Shown: positions 34,650-43,078 of the stretch, piece by piece
Layout of the letters: every line of letters starts with the position of its first letter
Numbering within the stretch: the first letter of the stretch is position 1
Source of the DNA: Chitinophaga pinensis
GTDB taxonomy: Bacteria; Bacteroidota; Bacteroidia; Chitinophagales; CAMDFR01
Assembly: GCA_945860705.1 (NCBI GenBank)
Contig: CAMART010000002.1
Location: forward strand, 1 to 64,000
Reading direction: 5' to 3'
Length of the DNA stretch: 64,000 nucleotides
Notes under the pieces: generated by a model
The model's database searches: none
What the model was told of the DNA's origin: nothing
What the model saw: the letters and a program-made list of their open reading frames with translations, nothing else
Position numbers and translations under genes: made by a program

Positions 34650-35138
34650 TTAATCTGCATCCCTAAATTTTCCATTAGTAATAACAACTGAATCATCATC
34701 AGTTCTATAAGCTACTCCCGAAAAAGTGCCTTCTACTTCTGTAAACCCATTTTCATTACTCAATATATTAGTGATTGTGAGTATTCCGTGAGATTTGTTT
34801 GGAAGCACTGATGGCTGCCAAATACTATATGTGACATTTGGACTAGGGTTTTCATCAATAAATAACCAAGCATTATCATTATATGCTACCATATCATAAG
34901 TGCCTACACCAGTTATATTTCTTAACCCTATTGATACTTGTTTTCTATCAGTATCGTTGCCACTAATTGTTAGCCTGTTATCTGAGTTGAGAATAAACGC
35001 ACCTACTTTATTTTTAGCTTCCCATTTTACACCATCTACATCCATACTCAAAAGCCCATTGGCATTATCATTGTTTTTATTACAAGAACTAGCTATTACT
35101 AATATACCACTTGCTAAGAGAAACATTAATTTTTTCAT
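34650..35138 (-). CDS. Small lipoprotein, DUF6252-like
   Basis: Lipobox at the N-terminus (GILVIASSC) predicts a lipid-anchored protein with mature length about 145 residues. The mature part begins LLSMDVDGVKWEAKNKVGAF, a start pattern (xMxVDGxxWxAxxxxG) that I associate with the DUF6252-type lipoproteins of Bacteroidota, a small beta domain. No function is known. It stands alone and is convergent with porZ. Confidence 0.75.
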   Translation of the reverse strand: MKKLMFLLASGILVIASSCNKNNDNANGLLSMDVDGVKWEAKNKVGAFILNSDNRLTISGNDTDRKQVSIGLRNITGVGTYDMVAYNDNAWLFIDENPSPNVTYSIWQPSVLPNKSHGILTITNILSNENGFTEVEGTFSGVAYRTDDDSVVITNGKFRDAD

Positions 35139-35466
35139 AATAATATTTTATTTGTTTTATGATACAAATATATAGCTCTATTGATTTATGTATTTTACAG
35201 AAATATGCACTTTTGTGATAAAAATAATGACAAAATGTAATGAGATGTAATTTTTGTCATGCACTCTTGTCATATTGCAATGCGTTTGTCATATCAAAAT
35301 AAAATTGGCACAACACCTGTTTTTTATTAAAATCTTCTGTGTTTCAATATTTACAGTACACACACGGGATTTTGTCTGAAATTTATAAAATTTCTAGCAC
35401 GTCAATTGATATTAGCTAAGTGTAACATTGAAACATTTTTAAACATAAAATAAAAACAAAAAAAAC
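35139..35466. other. 328-base intergenic region with repeated TTGTCAT motifs
   Basis: No ORF of substance. It contains ATGACAAAA (35228-35236) with the inverse TTTTGTCAT (35252-35260) and two further direct copies of TTGTCATAT (35268-35276 and 35286-35294). Farther right, TGTTTCAAT near 35340 is matched inversely by ATTGAAACA near 35428. These sites may be operators for the phasin-like gene. No clear TAnnTTTG promoter is present. Confidence 0.45.
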
Positions 35467-35787
35467 ATGGAAGATTTATTTAAAAAATTATTGTATGCAG
35501 GTGCAGGATTAGCAGTAACAGCAAAAGAAAGCTTAGACAAATCAATTGATGAGCTTGTAGAAAAAGGAAAAATTTCTGATACTGAAGGTAGAAGAATAGT
35601 GGATAATTTCTTTGAAAAAACAGAAAGCAGAAAACAAGAATTTGAAGAAAAATTAACTAAGGTAACTGAAGAAATAGCTAACAAAATGAATTACGTTAAA
35701 AAAACAGACGTAGACGCTTTGGTAAAAAGAGTTGAAGAGCTAGAAGCAAAGCTTGCAGAATCTAAAAAAGCAAAAGCTACAGCATAG
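35467..35787 (+). CDS. Phasin-like / PHA granule-associated-type helical protein
   Basis: A 106-residue soluble protein consisting of amphipathic helices and a coiled coil, ending VEELEAKLAESKKAKATA. It shows the plan of the PhaI/PhaF-type phasin-like proteins: a short hydrophobic start (LLYAGAGLAVTAKESLDKSI), DELVEKGKISDTEGRRIVD, and a C-terminal leucine-heptad helix with an Ala/Lys tail. No polyhydroxyalkanoate synthase is in the window, so a granule role is inference; a general helical stress protein is an alternative. It is followed by a terminator. Confidence 0.75.
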   Translation: MEDLFKKLLYAGAGLAVTAKESLDKSIDELVEKGKISDTEGRRIVDNFFEKTESRKQEFEEKLTKVTEEIANKMNYVKKTDVDALVKRVEELEAKLAESKKAKATA

Positions 35788-35855
35788 TTAAAAGATATAA
35801 TTAGAAAGACAAAAGATATAAGACTTTTGCTTTAATAAAAATTTGTTTGGTTTGT

Positions 35856-35892
35856 AAGCCGTATCGTTGAAAAACATACGGCTTCTTTTTTT
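35856..35892 (+). terminator. Intrinsic terminator after the phasin-like gene
   Basis: Arms AAGCCGTAT (35856-35864) and ATACGGCTT (35876-35884) with an 11-base loop, then C and seven T residues. Confidence 0.85.
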
Positions 35893-35961
35893 ATTTGAAA
35901 ATAGTTGATTAAATATTGAATTGTAAATTCAATATTTACAATTTAACATTTAAAATTAATA

Positions 35962-36417
35962 TTAAACCTCGTCTTTATTTCCTTCTAGGATATCCCAAGT
36001 ATGGTCTGCGAGCATTTTTACAGTAGCTACAAAAGCTCCAATTTTTTTACTACGTCCCCATTCATTTGGACCTATCATTGACATTATATGTTTGCCCGTT
36101 TCTTCGTTTTTGTATAAGTGATATATATGAGAGATGAGCGGTTGAAAATTTATTTCAGCATCATAGATTCTGTTAGATATTTCCACACGATCTTGCAGTT
36201 TTTTTGCTTGCTCGGCTAGAAGATGCATTTGTGCATAGAGTTGATCCATTTGATTGTCTACTTGCTGATTCATAGCAGCCATTGCTCTCCCTTTTACTTT
36301 GCCTTTATCCACTGGTTTTATCACCGGCGCACCTATAGTATGTGCATACGGAAGTATAGATGGAGTTTCTGTAATGTGTTTTTTGTCTATTGGATTTTCT
36401 TGCATATCGTTATTCAT
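35962..36417 (-). CDS. DUF2452 domain-containing protein
   Basis: A 151-residue soluble protein of the DUF2452 family, recognised by NFQPLISHIYHLYKNEETGK followed by HIMSMIGPNEWG in the C-terminal half. The middle is a helical stretch (NQQVDNQMDQLYAQMHLLAE). The function of the family is unknown. A second in-frame ATG lies at residue 5. It lies next to repeat copy B, with 27 bases between the start codon and that element. Confidence 0.9.
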   Translation of the reverse strand: MNNDMQENPIDKKHITETPSILPYAHTIGAPVIKPVDKGKVKGRAMAAMNQQVDNQMDQLYAQMHLLAEQAKKLQDRVEISNRIYDAEINFQPLISHIYHLYKNEETGKHIMSMIGPNEWGRSKKIGAFVATVKMLADHTWDILEGNKDEV

Positions 36418-36444
36418 AACAACAGATTGGCTTATTTGTTTTTA

Positions 36445-36691
36445 TCCCAAATTTAGCATTAAAAATGCTAAATCGTCAAAGTGTTTGAATTTCAATAAAT
36501 TTTAATTTATTGAAACAATCACTAATACCGTTCGTACATCTATAACAGCCCAACATATTGGTCTGAACAGCTGTAACGACGGTATATACCACTCTAGATT
36601 TTGGTTTAAACCAAAATAAGTTTGGTATTATACGGGATAAATACAACTAACATGCTAGAATTTTCGTCCCTCAAATCCTATCATGTAATTT
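36445..36691 (-). repeat. Dispersed hairpin-rich intergenic repeat, copy B
   Basis: Inverted relative of copy A (2642-2800), longer by about 100 bases. Four consecutive palindromes are visible: 36452-36472 (arms TTTAGCATT/AATGCTAAA), 36483-36520 (around TTCAATAAAT), 36525-36585 (arms ATACCGTTCGTACA/TGTAACGACGGTAT, imperfect) and 36586-36628 (ATACCA/TGGTAT enclosing the perfect 20-base palindrome ATTTTGGTTTAAACCAAAAT at 36598-36617). Its outer end reaches into the last codons of rlmN. Confidence 0.8.
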
Positions 36692-37720
36692 GTTTTTATT
36701 GGCGAGCTGTCCACAAGCAGCATCTATGTCTTTTCCTCTACTTCTGCGCACTTTTGCGTCTATACCATTTTGCTCTAGTATCATAGTAAATCGTTGGAGA
36801 CGCTCATCAGTTGCTTTGGTATACTCTACACCATCTACTTGATTGTATTCAATTATATTTACAAAAGAAGGTACTTTTTTACAAAGTTTTATCAAGTGTT
36901 TTGCATCTTCATCACTATCATTAAAATCTTTGAACAAGATATATTCGTAGGTGATTTTGTTTCCTGTTTTATTATAAAAATAAGATAACGCATCTATCAC
37001 CGTATCGAGCGGATTACTTTTATTGATATCCATGATTTGCAACCTTTTTTCATCAGTAGCTGCATGAAGTGATAATGCTAAGTTAAATTTTTTGCCTTCG
37101 TCTGCCATACGCATGATGCCTCTAGCTACGCCACTTGTAGATACAGTGATTCTCTTCGACGACATACCCAAACCTTCATCAGTGGTGATAAGATTGATAC
37201 TGCGCATCACATTATCATAATTGAGCAACGGCTCACCCATTCCCATATATACGATGTTGGTGAGTGGTTTTTCAAAATGATGCAAAGATTGCTGATTGAG
37301 CAAAACAACTTGGTCGTATATTTCTCCTGCTTCTAAGTTTCTTTCTCTTTTGAGAAAACCAGTAGCACAAAACTTACAACTGAGCGAACACCCAACTTGA
37401 CTAGAGACACAAGCGGTCATTCTGTTGTCTGCGGGTATCATCACACCTTCTATCATTCTATCGTCTTGGCATTTAAAGCCCATTTTTATAGTACCATCAC
37501 TGCTTTTTTGAGTGATGTTTTCTGTGATATGATTGATATAAAAATTTTGTTGTAAAGTATTTCTTAGTTCTTTAGATAGATTACTCATCTGTTCAAAATC
37601 TACACAACTCTTGTTCCACAGCCATTCATAGATTTGTTTGGCTCTGAACTTTGGTTGCTTAAGAGCCTCAAGTTCAGTTATCAGATTCTCTATCGATAAA
37701 GCACGTATTTCTTTTTTCAC
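36671..37720 (-). CDS. rlmN: 23S rRNA (adenine2503-C2)-methyltransferase RlmN
   Basis: Radical SAM enzyme that methylates C2 of A2503 in 23S rRNA and A37 of some tRNAs. The radical SAM motif CSLSCKFC is at about residues 112-119 (CxxxCxxC) within GCSLSCKFCATGFLKRE. Also seen: MGMGEPLLNY, SLHAATDEKR and, near the C-terminus, VRRSRGKDIDAACGQLA with the catalytic cysteine. The last seven codons (ending KLHDRI) and the TGA stop coincide with the outer end of repeat copy B, so the C-terminal tail may have been supplied by the repeat. 349 residues. Confidence 0.96.
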   Translation of the reverse strand: MKKEIRALSIENLITELEALKQPKFRAKQIYEWLWNKSCVDFEQMSNLSKELRNTLQQNFYINHITENITQKSSDGTIKMGFKCQDDRMIEGVMIPADNRMTACVSSQVGCSLSCKFCATGFLKRERNLEAGEIYDQVVLLNQQSLHHFEKPLTNIVYMGMGEPLLNYDNVMRSINLITTDEGLGMSSKRITVSTSGVARGIMRMADEGKKFNLALSLHAATDEKRLQIMDINKSNPLDTVIDALSYFYNKTGNKITYEYILFKDFNDSDEDAKHLIKLCKKVPSFVNIIEYNQVDGVEYTKATDERLQRFTMILEQNGIDAKVRRSRGKDIDAACGQLANKNKLHDRI

Positions 37721-37731
37721 TTTGCAAAATT

Positions 37732-37782
37732 AATCAAGTATCAAGTAATTAGTATCAAGTAAATGATATCAAGTATCAAGAA
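37732..37782. repeat. Short degenerate ATCAAGTA repeats upstream of rlmN
   Basis: ATCAAGTA or close variants occur four to five times in 50 bases (for example 37733, 37740, 37753 and 37768) just upstream of rlmN. Related TACTTGATACTTAA is seen near 44787. Simple-sequence spacer with no evident coding role. Confidence 0.6.
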
Positions 37783-37840
37783 GTGAAATCTTAAATCTAA
37801 AGACTAAGTATTAAATTTCTGATAGTTCTGTTTTATAAAT

Positions 37841-37868
37841 AAAAAAACCACTGATTTCTCAGTGGTTT
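37841..37868 (-). terminator. Intrinsic terminator of the DUF1573 gene
   Basis: On the minus strand the arms AAACCACTGA and TCAGTGGTTT enclose a 4-base loop and run into a seven-base T-tract. It lies 28 bases past the DUF1573 stop. Confidence 0.88.
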
Positions 37869-37895
37869 TAGCTGTTTGTTGTTGTTATTTATTAA

Positions 37896-38345
37896 TTATT
37901 GTGGAGCATTTACTGTACCAGAAATAGTCAATACTTTTGGTCCTGATGGGTCATTAGACTGAACAGTTACATTTTTTGAAAATGCACCAGTTCTATTCGT
38001 ATCATAGTGTACTTTTATAGTTCCAGTTTTGCCAGGAAGGATTGCTTCTTTTGGGCAAGTAGGTACTGTACATCCGCATGAGCCTGAGCATCCACTGATG
38101 ATCAATGGTTCTTTACCCGTGTTTTTAAATGTAAACTCTCTATCACCATTTGATGCATTTGGTATAGTACCATAGTCTACTGTCATAGATGTAAAAGTGA
38201 TTTGTGGTCCAGTTACTTTTACTGGTTTACCTTTTGGAGCTTTAGTTGTTTTTGCTGTTTTGTCTGCAACTTTAGCAGTAGATTGAGCATTGATAGTACT
38301 TACGCTTAATAAAATTACTGCGAATAGTAGTGTGAAATATTTCAT
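37896..38345 (-). CDS. DUF1573 periplasmic/secreted protein
   Basis: Start placed at ATG 38345, where a good signal peptide begins (MKYFTLLFAVILLSVSTINA); an ATG at 38414 would add 23 non-hydrophobic residues and overlap the next gene. After a Lys/Thr-rich linker, the DUF1573 (ASH/MSP-like immunoglobulin fold) domain starts near ITFTSMTVDYGTIPNASNGD and has the cysteine-rich loop CSGSCGCTVPTCPKEAILPG followed by GTIKVHYDTNRTG. 149 residues. Very common family in Bacteroidota, function unknown. Confidence 0.9.
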   Translation of the reverse strand: MKYFTLLFAVILLSVSTINAQSTAKVADKTAKTTKAPKGKPVKVTGPQITFTSMTVDYGTIPNASNGDREFTFKNTGKEPLIISGCSGSCGCTVPTCPKEAILPGKTGTIKVHYDTNRTGAFSKNVTVQSNDPSGPKVLTISGTVNAPQ

Positions 38346-38403
38346 ATTTTTTATAAATTTAATATGTAAAGATAGCCAATTATTATGCCAAAAAGAATTT
38401 TCG

Positions 38404-39108
38404 TTATACAGCACTTGCTATAGTAAGTATACTAATAGCACAATCAACTTTTGAGTAAAGCGCATTGGCACAAGCCTCCAAGGTAGCTCCAGTAGTCACT
38501 ACATCATCTACTAGTATGATATGTTTGCCTTCAAAATTTTCTTTATTTTTTAGTTCAAAAATATCTTCTACGTTTTCCCAGCGTTCTATTCTATTTTTTC
38601 CTGTTTGTGTTTCAGTAAAAATATTTCTTTGAAGTAGTGAATCACTCCAAGCTATATTCATAGATTTAGATAATCCTTTTGCAAAAAAATCACTTTGATT
38701 GTATCCTCTTTTTCGGAGCTTTTTATAATGTAGTGGTACAGGCAATATCACATCTGCTTTTTTGAATACAGTTTCACTATCATTCAGAACACTCCCATAA
38801 AACACACCAAGCGTTTCACCTACATCTGTTCTGCCTCTATATTTAAGTTCGTGCAGTAGATTTTGTACTCTGCTATCTTTTTGAAAATAAAGATATGAAG
38901 CCGCATGAACTACGGGTATACGTCCCCAAAACTTTTTTATCATTGCATTATTTTCATCTGTATGAAAATCAGTTTGAGGTAAATGAAGTTGGCATTCTAC
39001 ACAAATAATCCCTATACTATGTTGCATGGCGTCACCACAAGCACAACAAAGATTAGGATAAAAAAGCGATAATAAATCCTCTTTAAAATGAGAGAATATT
39101 TTTTTCAT
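38404..39108 (-). CDS. ComF family phosphoribosyltransferase-like protein
   Basis: Double-zinc-ribbon N-terminus (CCACGDAMQHSIGIICVECQ, about residues 21-40) followed by a type I phosphoribosyltransferase fold with the PRPP loop ILVDDVVTTGATLEAC (about 198-213) and VPLHYKKLRKRGYNQSDFFA. This is the ComF family, linked to DNA uptake in naturally competent bacteria but present widely. 234 residues, normal. No other competence gene lies nearby. The neighbour lipoprotein gene is 5 bases upstream. Confidence 0.93.
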   Translation of the reverse strand: MKKIFSHFKEDLLSLFYPNLCCACGDAMQHSIGIICVECQLHLPQTDFHTDENNAMIKKFWGRIPVVHAASYLYFQKDSRVQNLLHELKYRGRTDVGETLGVFYGSVLNDSETVFKKADVILPVPLHYKKLRKRGYNQSDFFAKGLSKSMNIAWSDSLLQRNIFTETQTGKNRIERWENVEDIFELKNKENFEGKHIILVDDVVTTGATLEACANALYSKVDCAISILTIASAV

Positions 39109-39113
39109 GAATG

Positions 39114-39533
39114 CTAATATACAAAAACTGTATCTGTTTTTTGTATATCGCCATAGAGCGTATAGTAAAAATAATATGCTCCTGTATCTTCAGGAAAATA
39201 TGAATAAGATTCATTAAAAATGGGAACCATTTCTGTACATACACAACCTTCATCAATTATTTTTGGAGCAGGTATATATATGTCATGAGGGCTTACGAGA
39301 TCATTAAAGTATATAGGATCAAATCCATTGAATTTACTACAACCATTGTTTCCTGCAAATGTAAATCCTACTGAAACGGATTGTCCTAGTGCTATAGTAT
39401 CTGGAAAAACTGCAGGTTCAGTAATAGTACCAAAGCCTCTACGAGTGCAAGTGGGTTCTCTTTCTGGAGTACAAGAATTTATAATAAATAATACAGCGAA
39501 AATCATTGTAGATAATAAACTAATTTTTTTCAT
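39114..39533 (-). CDS. Small lipoprotein, unrecognised
   Basis: Signal peptide with lipobox (FAVLFIINSC) then about 120 residues, beta-rich, with several cysteines (CTRRG, GCSKF, GCVCTEM). The pattern suggests an Ig-like or small beta domain but no family is recognised. It is 5 bases from the ComF gene, so both are probably on one message. Confidence 0.7.
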   Translation of the reverse strand: MKKISLLSTMIFAVLFIINSCTPEREPTCTRRGFGTITEPAVFPDTIALGQSVSVGFTFAGNNGCSKFNGFDPIYFNDLVSPHDIYIPAPKIIDEGCVCTEMVPIFNESYSYFPEDTGAYYFYYTLYGDIQKTDTVFVY

Positions 39534-39587
39534 ATGTCAATTTGATTTTAATTAATACTAAAACGATAAAAGCTATGATTAGGTTGC

Positions 39588-40448
39588 TTATTCGTAAGTA
39601 TAAAATCCTTTTTTAGTTTTGATGCCATGATGTCCCGCATCTACTTTTTGTTGCTGTATTCGACTAGGTCTAAATTTACTATCTTGATGAAACGATGCAA
39701 ACATAGATGATGTAACAGAAAAATTGGTGTCTACACCTATTAAATCCATCAACTTAAATGGACCCATTTTAAAGCCAAGCGATTCCATTTGCTTATCGAT
39801 AGTTTCAAAAGATGTTACTTGTTCTTCTAGTGTTTTCAAGGCTTCTACATAGTAGTGACGCGCTACTCTATTCACTATAAAACCTGGAGAATCTTTAACA
39901 TAAACGGGTGTTTTATCTAGTTTTTTGCTTATCTCATATATACAATCTGCTACAGCTTTGTCGGTACTAGCTCCACTGATTACTTCTACCAGCTTCATGA
40001 TATGTGCAGGATTGAAAAAATGCATGCCTACTACTCTAGACTCATTGGGTATACCACGAGCTATTTGTGTGATAGGTATAGAGGATGTATTGGTAGCTAG
40101 TATAGTATCTTCATCATTTTGAAGTGCTAGGTCATGAAAAAGTTTTTGTTTTATATCTAGTTTTTCAATGATGGCTTCTACTATTAAATCTGCTTTTAAT
40201 TTTGAAAAATCTGCTGTGAAGCTGAGTTGAGAAAGTGTAGCTGTTTTATTTTCTTCGCTGATTCTTTTGCTCTCTACGGCTTTTGTTAAGTTTTTTTCTA
40301 TGATTGATTTTGCTTTTTCTAAAATAGCTTCATTCAAATCAAAAAGAAAAGTAGCATATCCTTTTTGTGCAAATACCTGCGCTATGCCTAATCCCATGGT
40401 ACCTGCACCAATGATGGCTACTTTTTTTATATCAGTACTGTTTTTCAT
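39588..40448 (-). CDS. 3-hydroxyacyl-CoA (3-hydroxybutyryl-CoA) dehydrogenase
   Basis: NAD(P)-dependent oxidation of 3-hydroxyacyl-CoA in beta-oxidation, butanoate metabolism or the lower phenylacetate pathway. The Rossmann motif GAGTMGLGIAQVFAQKG is at residues 14-30; the catalytic segment GMHFFNPAHIMKLVEVI follows near 140, and the C-terminal domain has DSPGFIVNRVARHYYVEAL. 286 residues, the monofunctional form. It could serve as PaaH for the phenylacetate pathway encoded 15 kb upstream, but is not linked to that operon; hbd and paaH cannot be told apart from sequence alone. Confidence 0.93.
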   Translation of the reverse strand: MKNSTDIKKVAIIGAGTMGLGIAQVFAQKGYATFLFDLNEAILEKAKSIIEKNLTKAVESKRISEENKTATLSQLSFTADFSKLKADLIVEAIIEKLDIKQKLFHDLALQNDEDTILATNTSSIPITQIARGIPNESRVVGMHFFNPAHIMKLVEVISGASTDKAVADCIYEISKKLDKTPVYVKDSPGFIVNRVARHYYVEALKTLEEQVTSFETIDKQMESLGFKMGPFKLMDLIGVDTNFSVTSSMFASFHQDSKFRPSRIQQQKVDAGHHGIKTKKGFYTYE

Positions 40449-40561
40449 TTATCTATATTTTCTATTTTACAAATTTACAATTTATTCTAAAGAAGATTCA
40501 TATATGCATTAATCAAGTTTTGCCTGTAAAAAATATTAAAAATAAGTTATATTTTTACATA

Positions 40562-41194
40562 ATGAAATACATAATATCTACTATATTTTTGATTCTTACC
40601 ATTAATCATATATTTGCACAAAATCCAATTTCAAAAGAGCTCAACTTTTTAGTAGACAATTATATGAGTGGAAGTTTTAGTAATGATGCACAAGCAAAGG
40701 CCGACACCAATTTTTTTCATATAAGTCTACGTATGAAACCTATCTGGAAAAATAAGACAGATGCACGTTATATCTATGTAGAACAAGCTATGTATGAAAA
40801 ACAAGAAAAGCCTTATAGACAAAGAATATATAAAGTCACCCAAATAAACGACACTACTTTTTTGAGTGAAATATACTCTATCAACAATCCACTTAAATAT
40901 GCGGGTGTATGGAAACTTAAAGACGCACTTGTAGATTTCAATACAGACTCTATGTATACAAGAATAGGCTGTGGAGTAACTATACTCAAAAAAGGAAAGA
41001 CTTACTTTGGAAGCACAGATGGAAATAAATGCACTAGTGAACTAAGAGGAGCAACATATGCTACTACAGAAGTGACGCTCTACCCAAAAATGCTGATAAG
41101 CTGGGATAGAGGCTATGATGCCAAAGGCACGCAAGTATGGGGCTCTGAACATGGAGGATACCGATTTGAAAAGAAAGGTAAATTGAAGTATTAA
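40562..41194 (+). CDS. CpcT/CpeT chromophore-lyase family protein, secreted
   Basis: Start chosen at ATG 40562, which begins a signal peptide (MKYIISTIFLILTINHIFAQ); an in-frame start at 40520 adds 14 residues. The mature domain is the CpeT/CpcT fold: DNYMSGSFSNDAQAKAD, IWKNKTDARYIYVEQAMYE, PYRQRIYKV, RGATYATTEVTLYPK and SWDRGYDAKGTQVWGSEHGG. In cyanobacteria such proteins attach bilins to phycobiliproteins; this organism shows no phycobilisome genes, so the lipocalin-like barrel probably has another ligand. The assignment is by strong motif match. Confidence 0.88.
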   Translation: MKYIISTIFLILTINHIFAQNPISKELNFLVDNYMSGSFSNDAQAKADTNFFHISLRMKPIWKNKTDARYIYVEQAMYEKQEKPYRQRIYKVTQINDTTFLSEIYSINNPLKYAGVWKLKDALVDFNTDSMYTRIGCGVTILKKGKTYFGSTDGNKCTSELRGATYATTEVTLYPKMLISWDRGYDAKGTQVWGSEHGGYRFEKKGKLKY

Positions 41195-41195
41195 T

Positions 41196-42230
41196 CTACG
41201 GCTTATACTTACTTTTTGCTAGGATGGTTTTAGGGTCTGTAAGCATTAGTTGATCTAGAGTCGGTTTGTTATTCATCTGCTCCATATAAGCACTCACTAT
41301 TCTGTAGCCTATCCAAGCACCAATGTTTCCAGGGCTTTCTATAGGCATGCCTACTGTATTCGGTTGCTCGCCTATGAAGTGACGAATCTCCGCATCACTT
41401 TCTGTATAAAACAAATCTTTATCTGCTAAGTGTTTCCATATTTGTTTTTCATTGTCATTGCACCAATTGAGTTGTGCATCGCTATATCCAAACTGATATG
41501 CAGGCTCTATATGTGGCAATACTTTCGATAAAAAATATTGTTGTTTACCTACATTTATTATGTTGTCTATCAAGTTGCCATTTGTATTGTATGGGTCGTT
41601 ATATTGATTGTTATATACAGCTTTCATCACATTCTGGCACATCATTTCTTTACGTAGTTTTGCTACTATATAGTTGTCAAAAAGTTGATTGTAAAAAGTA
41701 TCATTATTCATATACATATCTAGCCCTATACCTACATACTCCGTATCTACTGTGAAAGCTCCTACATTCAAGCCACTCATACAGTAAGCTACTTTGTTAG
41801 GTAGCTTCATGTTGGGCAAATAGTACTTGCAATAGGTAAAGGCTTTTCGTATCTCCTCGTTGTTTTCCTCAGTGTTTGGAAATTTTTTCTGCACCATTTT
41901 ATGAAGCAATACCATGTCTTTAAAAATAAAGAACTGATTCATATTATAATAGATATTGTCTGAGTAGTCTCTTGCTTCACCAAATCTCATAATCTCGTGT
42001 ACATATATATCATAAAAACTTCCGTATTTTTTTTGAAGAGCAAGCATTTGAGCTTTTGTATTAGTGGTATCTGTTTGTTGAAACTCTTGGTCAAATCTAA
42101 AAAAAGAAACATCCGTTTTTGAAAAATCTACTTTAGGAGCATCTGGTTTTTTACTGCCACATTTGCACTGAGAGAGCGTAAATAAGACTAATAAAAGGAA
42201 ACATATTAGATAATTATATTTTTTTGACAT
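41196..42230 (-). CDS. gldB: GldB-type gliding motility lipoprotein
   Basis: Lipoprotein (signal LICFLLLVLFTLSQC) of 344 residues. It has the GldB features DVSFFRFDQEFQQ near the N-terminus, YIVAKLRKEMMCQN in the middle, and the end GNIGAWIGYRIVSAYMEQ, then the Pro-Thr-Leu-xx-Leu-Met tail. GldB is required for gliding in Flavobacterium and is also widespread in non-gliding Bacteroidota. The gene is divergent from a barrel gene and nadE, a neighbourhood I know for gldB; gldC is not present here. Confidence 0.9.
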   Translation of the reverse strand: MSKKYNYLICFLLLVLFTLSQCKCGSKKPDAPKVDFSKTDVSFFRFDQEFQQTDTTNTKAQMLALQKKYGSFYDIYVHEIMRFGEARDYSDNIYYNMNQFFIFKDMVLLHKMVQKKFPNTEENNEEIRKAFTYCKYYLPNMKLPNKVAYCMSGLNVGAFTVDTEYVGIGLDMYMNNDTFYNQLFDNYIVAKLRKEMMCQNVMKAVYNNQYNDPYNTNGNLIDNIINVGKQQYFLSKVLPHIEPAYQFGYSDAQLNWCNDNEKQIWKHLADKDLFYTESDAEIRHFIGEQPNTVGMPIESPGNIGAWIGYRIVSAYMEQMNNKPTLDQLMLTDPKTILAKSKYKP

Positions 42231-42313
42231 AGTTTAAAATAAATTTAATAGCTCTGATTTTAAAGCCTTATTTTTATGTAATTATTTTTTTCTAAAAAGC
42301 TAAATTACACATT

Positions 42314-43060
42314 ATGAAAAAATACTTAGTAATTCTTTTTGTATTGAGCCATATATTTATCTCATATGCTCAAGATGCTGCTACCAGCAAAGGCGAAAGC
42401 GCAGTTGGTTTGCTAGGCGAAAAAACCAGATTGGGTATCAATTTTAATCCTCTTTTTTCTTGGTCTAGAACGCCTGGTGCACAAACAGATAATAAAGGAG
42501 TGCGTATGGGTTTTCAGATAGGTCTTCAAGTAGATTATTATTTTGCAAAAAATTATGGGCTTACTACTGGATTGTATTTCGATTATTTAGGTACGAATCT
42601 GGAGTATATTTTAGCTAAGAATGATTCATTGGGCAATCCATACAATAAAACCTATTCGCATAAATATACTTCTCAATATATAGAAGTGCCATTGGGATTA
42701 AAATTAAGAACCAATGAGTTTAAAAGAATAACAGTATACGGAGAACTTGGAATTGCCACGATGTTTTTAGTTTCTGCTAGAGGCACTTATGACACAGATT
42801 TTGATGATATGAAATATGAGCAAAAAAAAGTATATGCAACTAGAGTTAATTTTTTGGATGTGGCAGCAAGTGGTGGAGCAGGTATAGAATATAATATAGC
42901 TGGTAAAACATCTTTAGTAGCAGGAGTGGTATACAAATATGCTTTTCTAAATCATATAAAAGATGATAAAGCAAAAGATGTAAAACCACTCAACATAGGA
43001 CTTTCAGAAGACCCTATTTATTTAAATTATTTTGCTTTTAGAATTGGCGTTTTATTTTAA
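42314..43060 (+). CDS. Outer-membrane beta-barrel protein (PorT-like family)
   Basis: Signal peptide ends near residue 19 (ISYAQ). The mature 230 residues are a small outer-membrane barrel: RLGINFNPLFSW, GFQIGLQVDYYFAKNYGLTT followed by GLYFDYLG, YIEVPLGLKLRTNEF, and the terminal strand FAFRIGVLF. This is the PF13568-type PorT-like barrel, common in the phylum. It is not obviously PorT itself. It lies 18 bases before nadE and is likely cotranscribed. Confidence 0.85.
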   Translation: MKKYLVILFVLSHIFISYAQDAATSKGESAVGLLGEKTRLGINFNPLFSWSRTPGAQTDNKGVRMGFQIGLQVDYYFAKNYGLTTGLYFDYLGTNLEYILAKNDSLGNPYNKTYSHKYTSQYIEVPLGLKLRTNEFKRITVYGELGIATMFLVSARGTYDTDFDDMKYEQKKVYATRVNFLDVAASGGAGIEYNIAGKTSLVAGVVYKYAFLNHIKDDKAKDVKPLNIGLSEDPIYLNYFAFRIGVLF

Positions 43061-43078
43061 TTTATATTTTTTCTTTTT

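Noticed and set aside
35301-35325. Sigma-54-type promoter (TTGGCAC near 35305)
   Set aside because: The -24 half resembles the consensus but the -12 GC is missing, so I do not call it.
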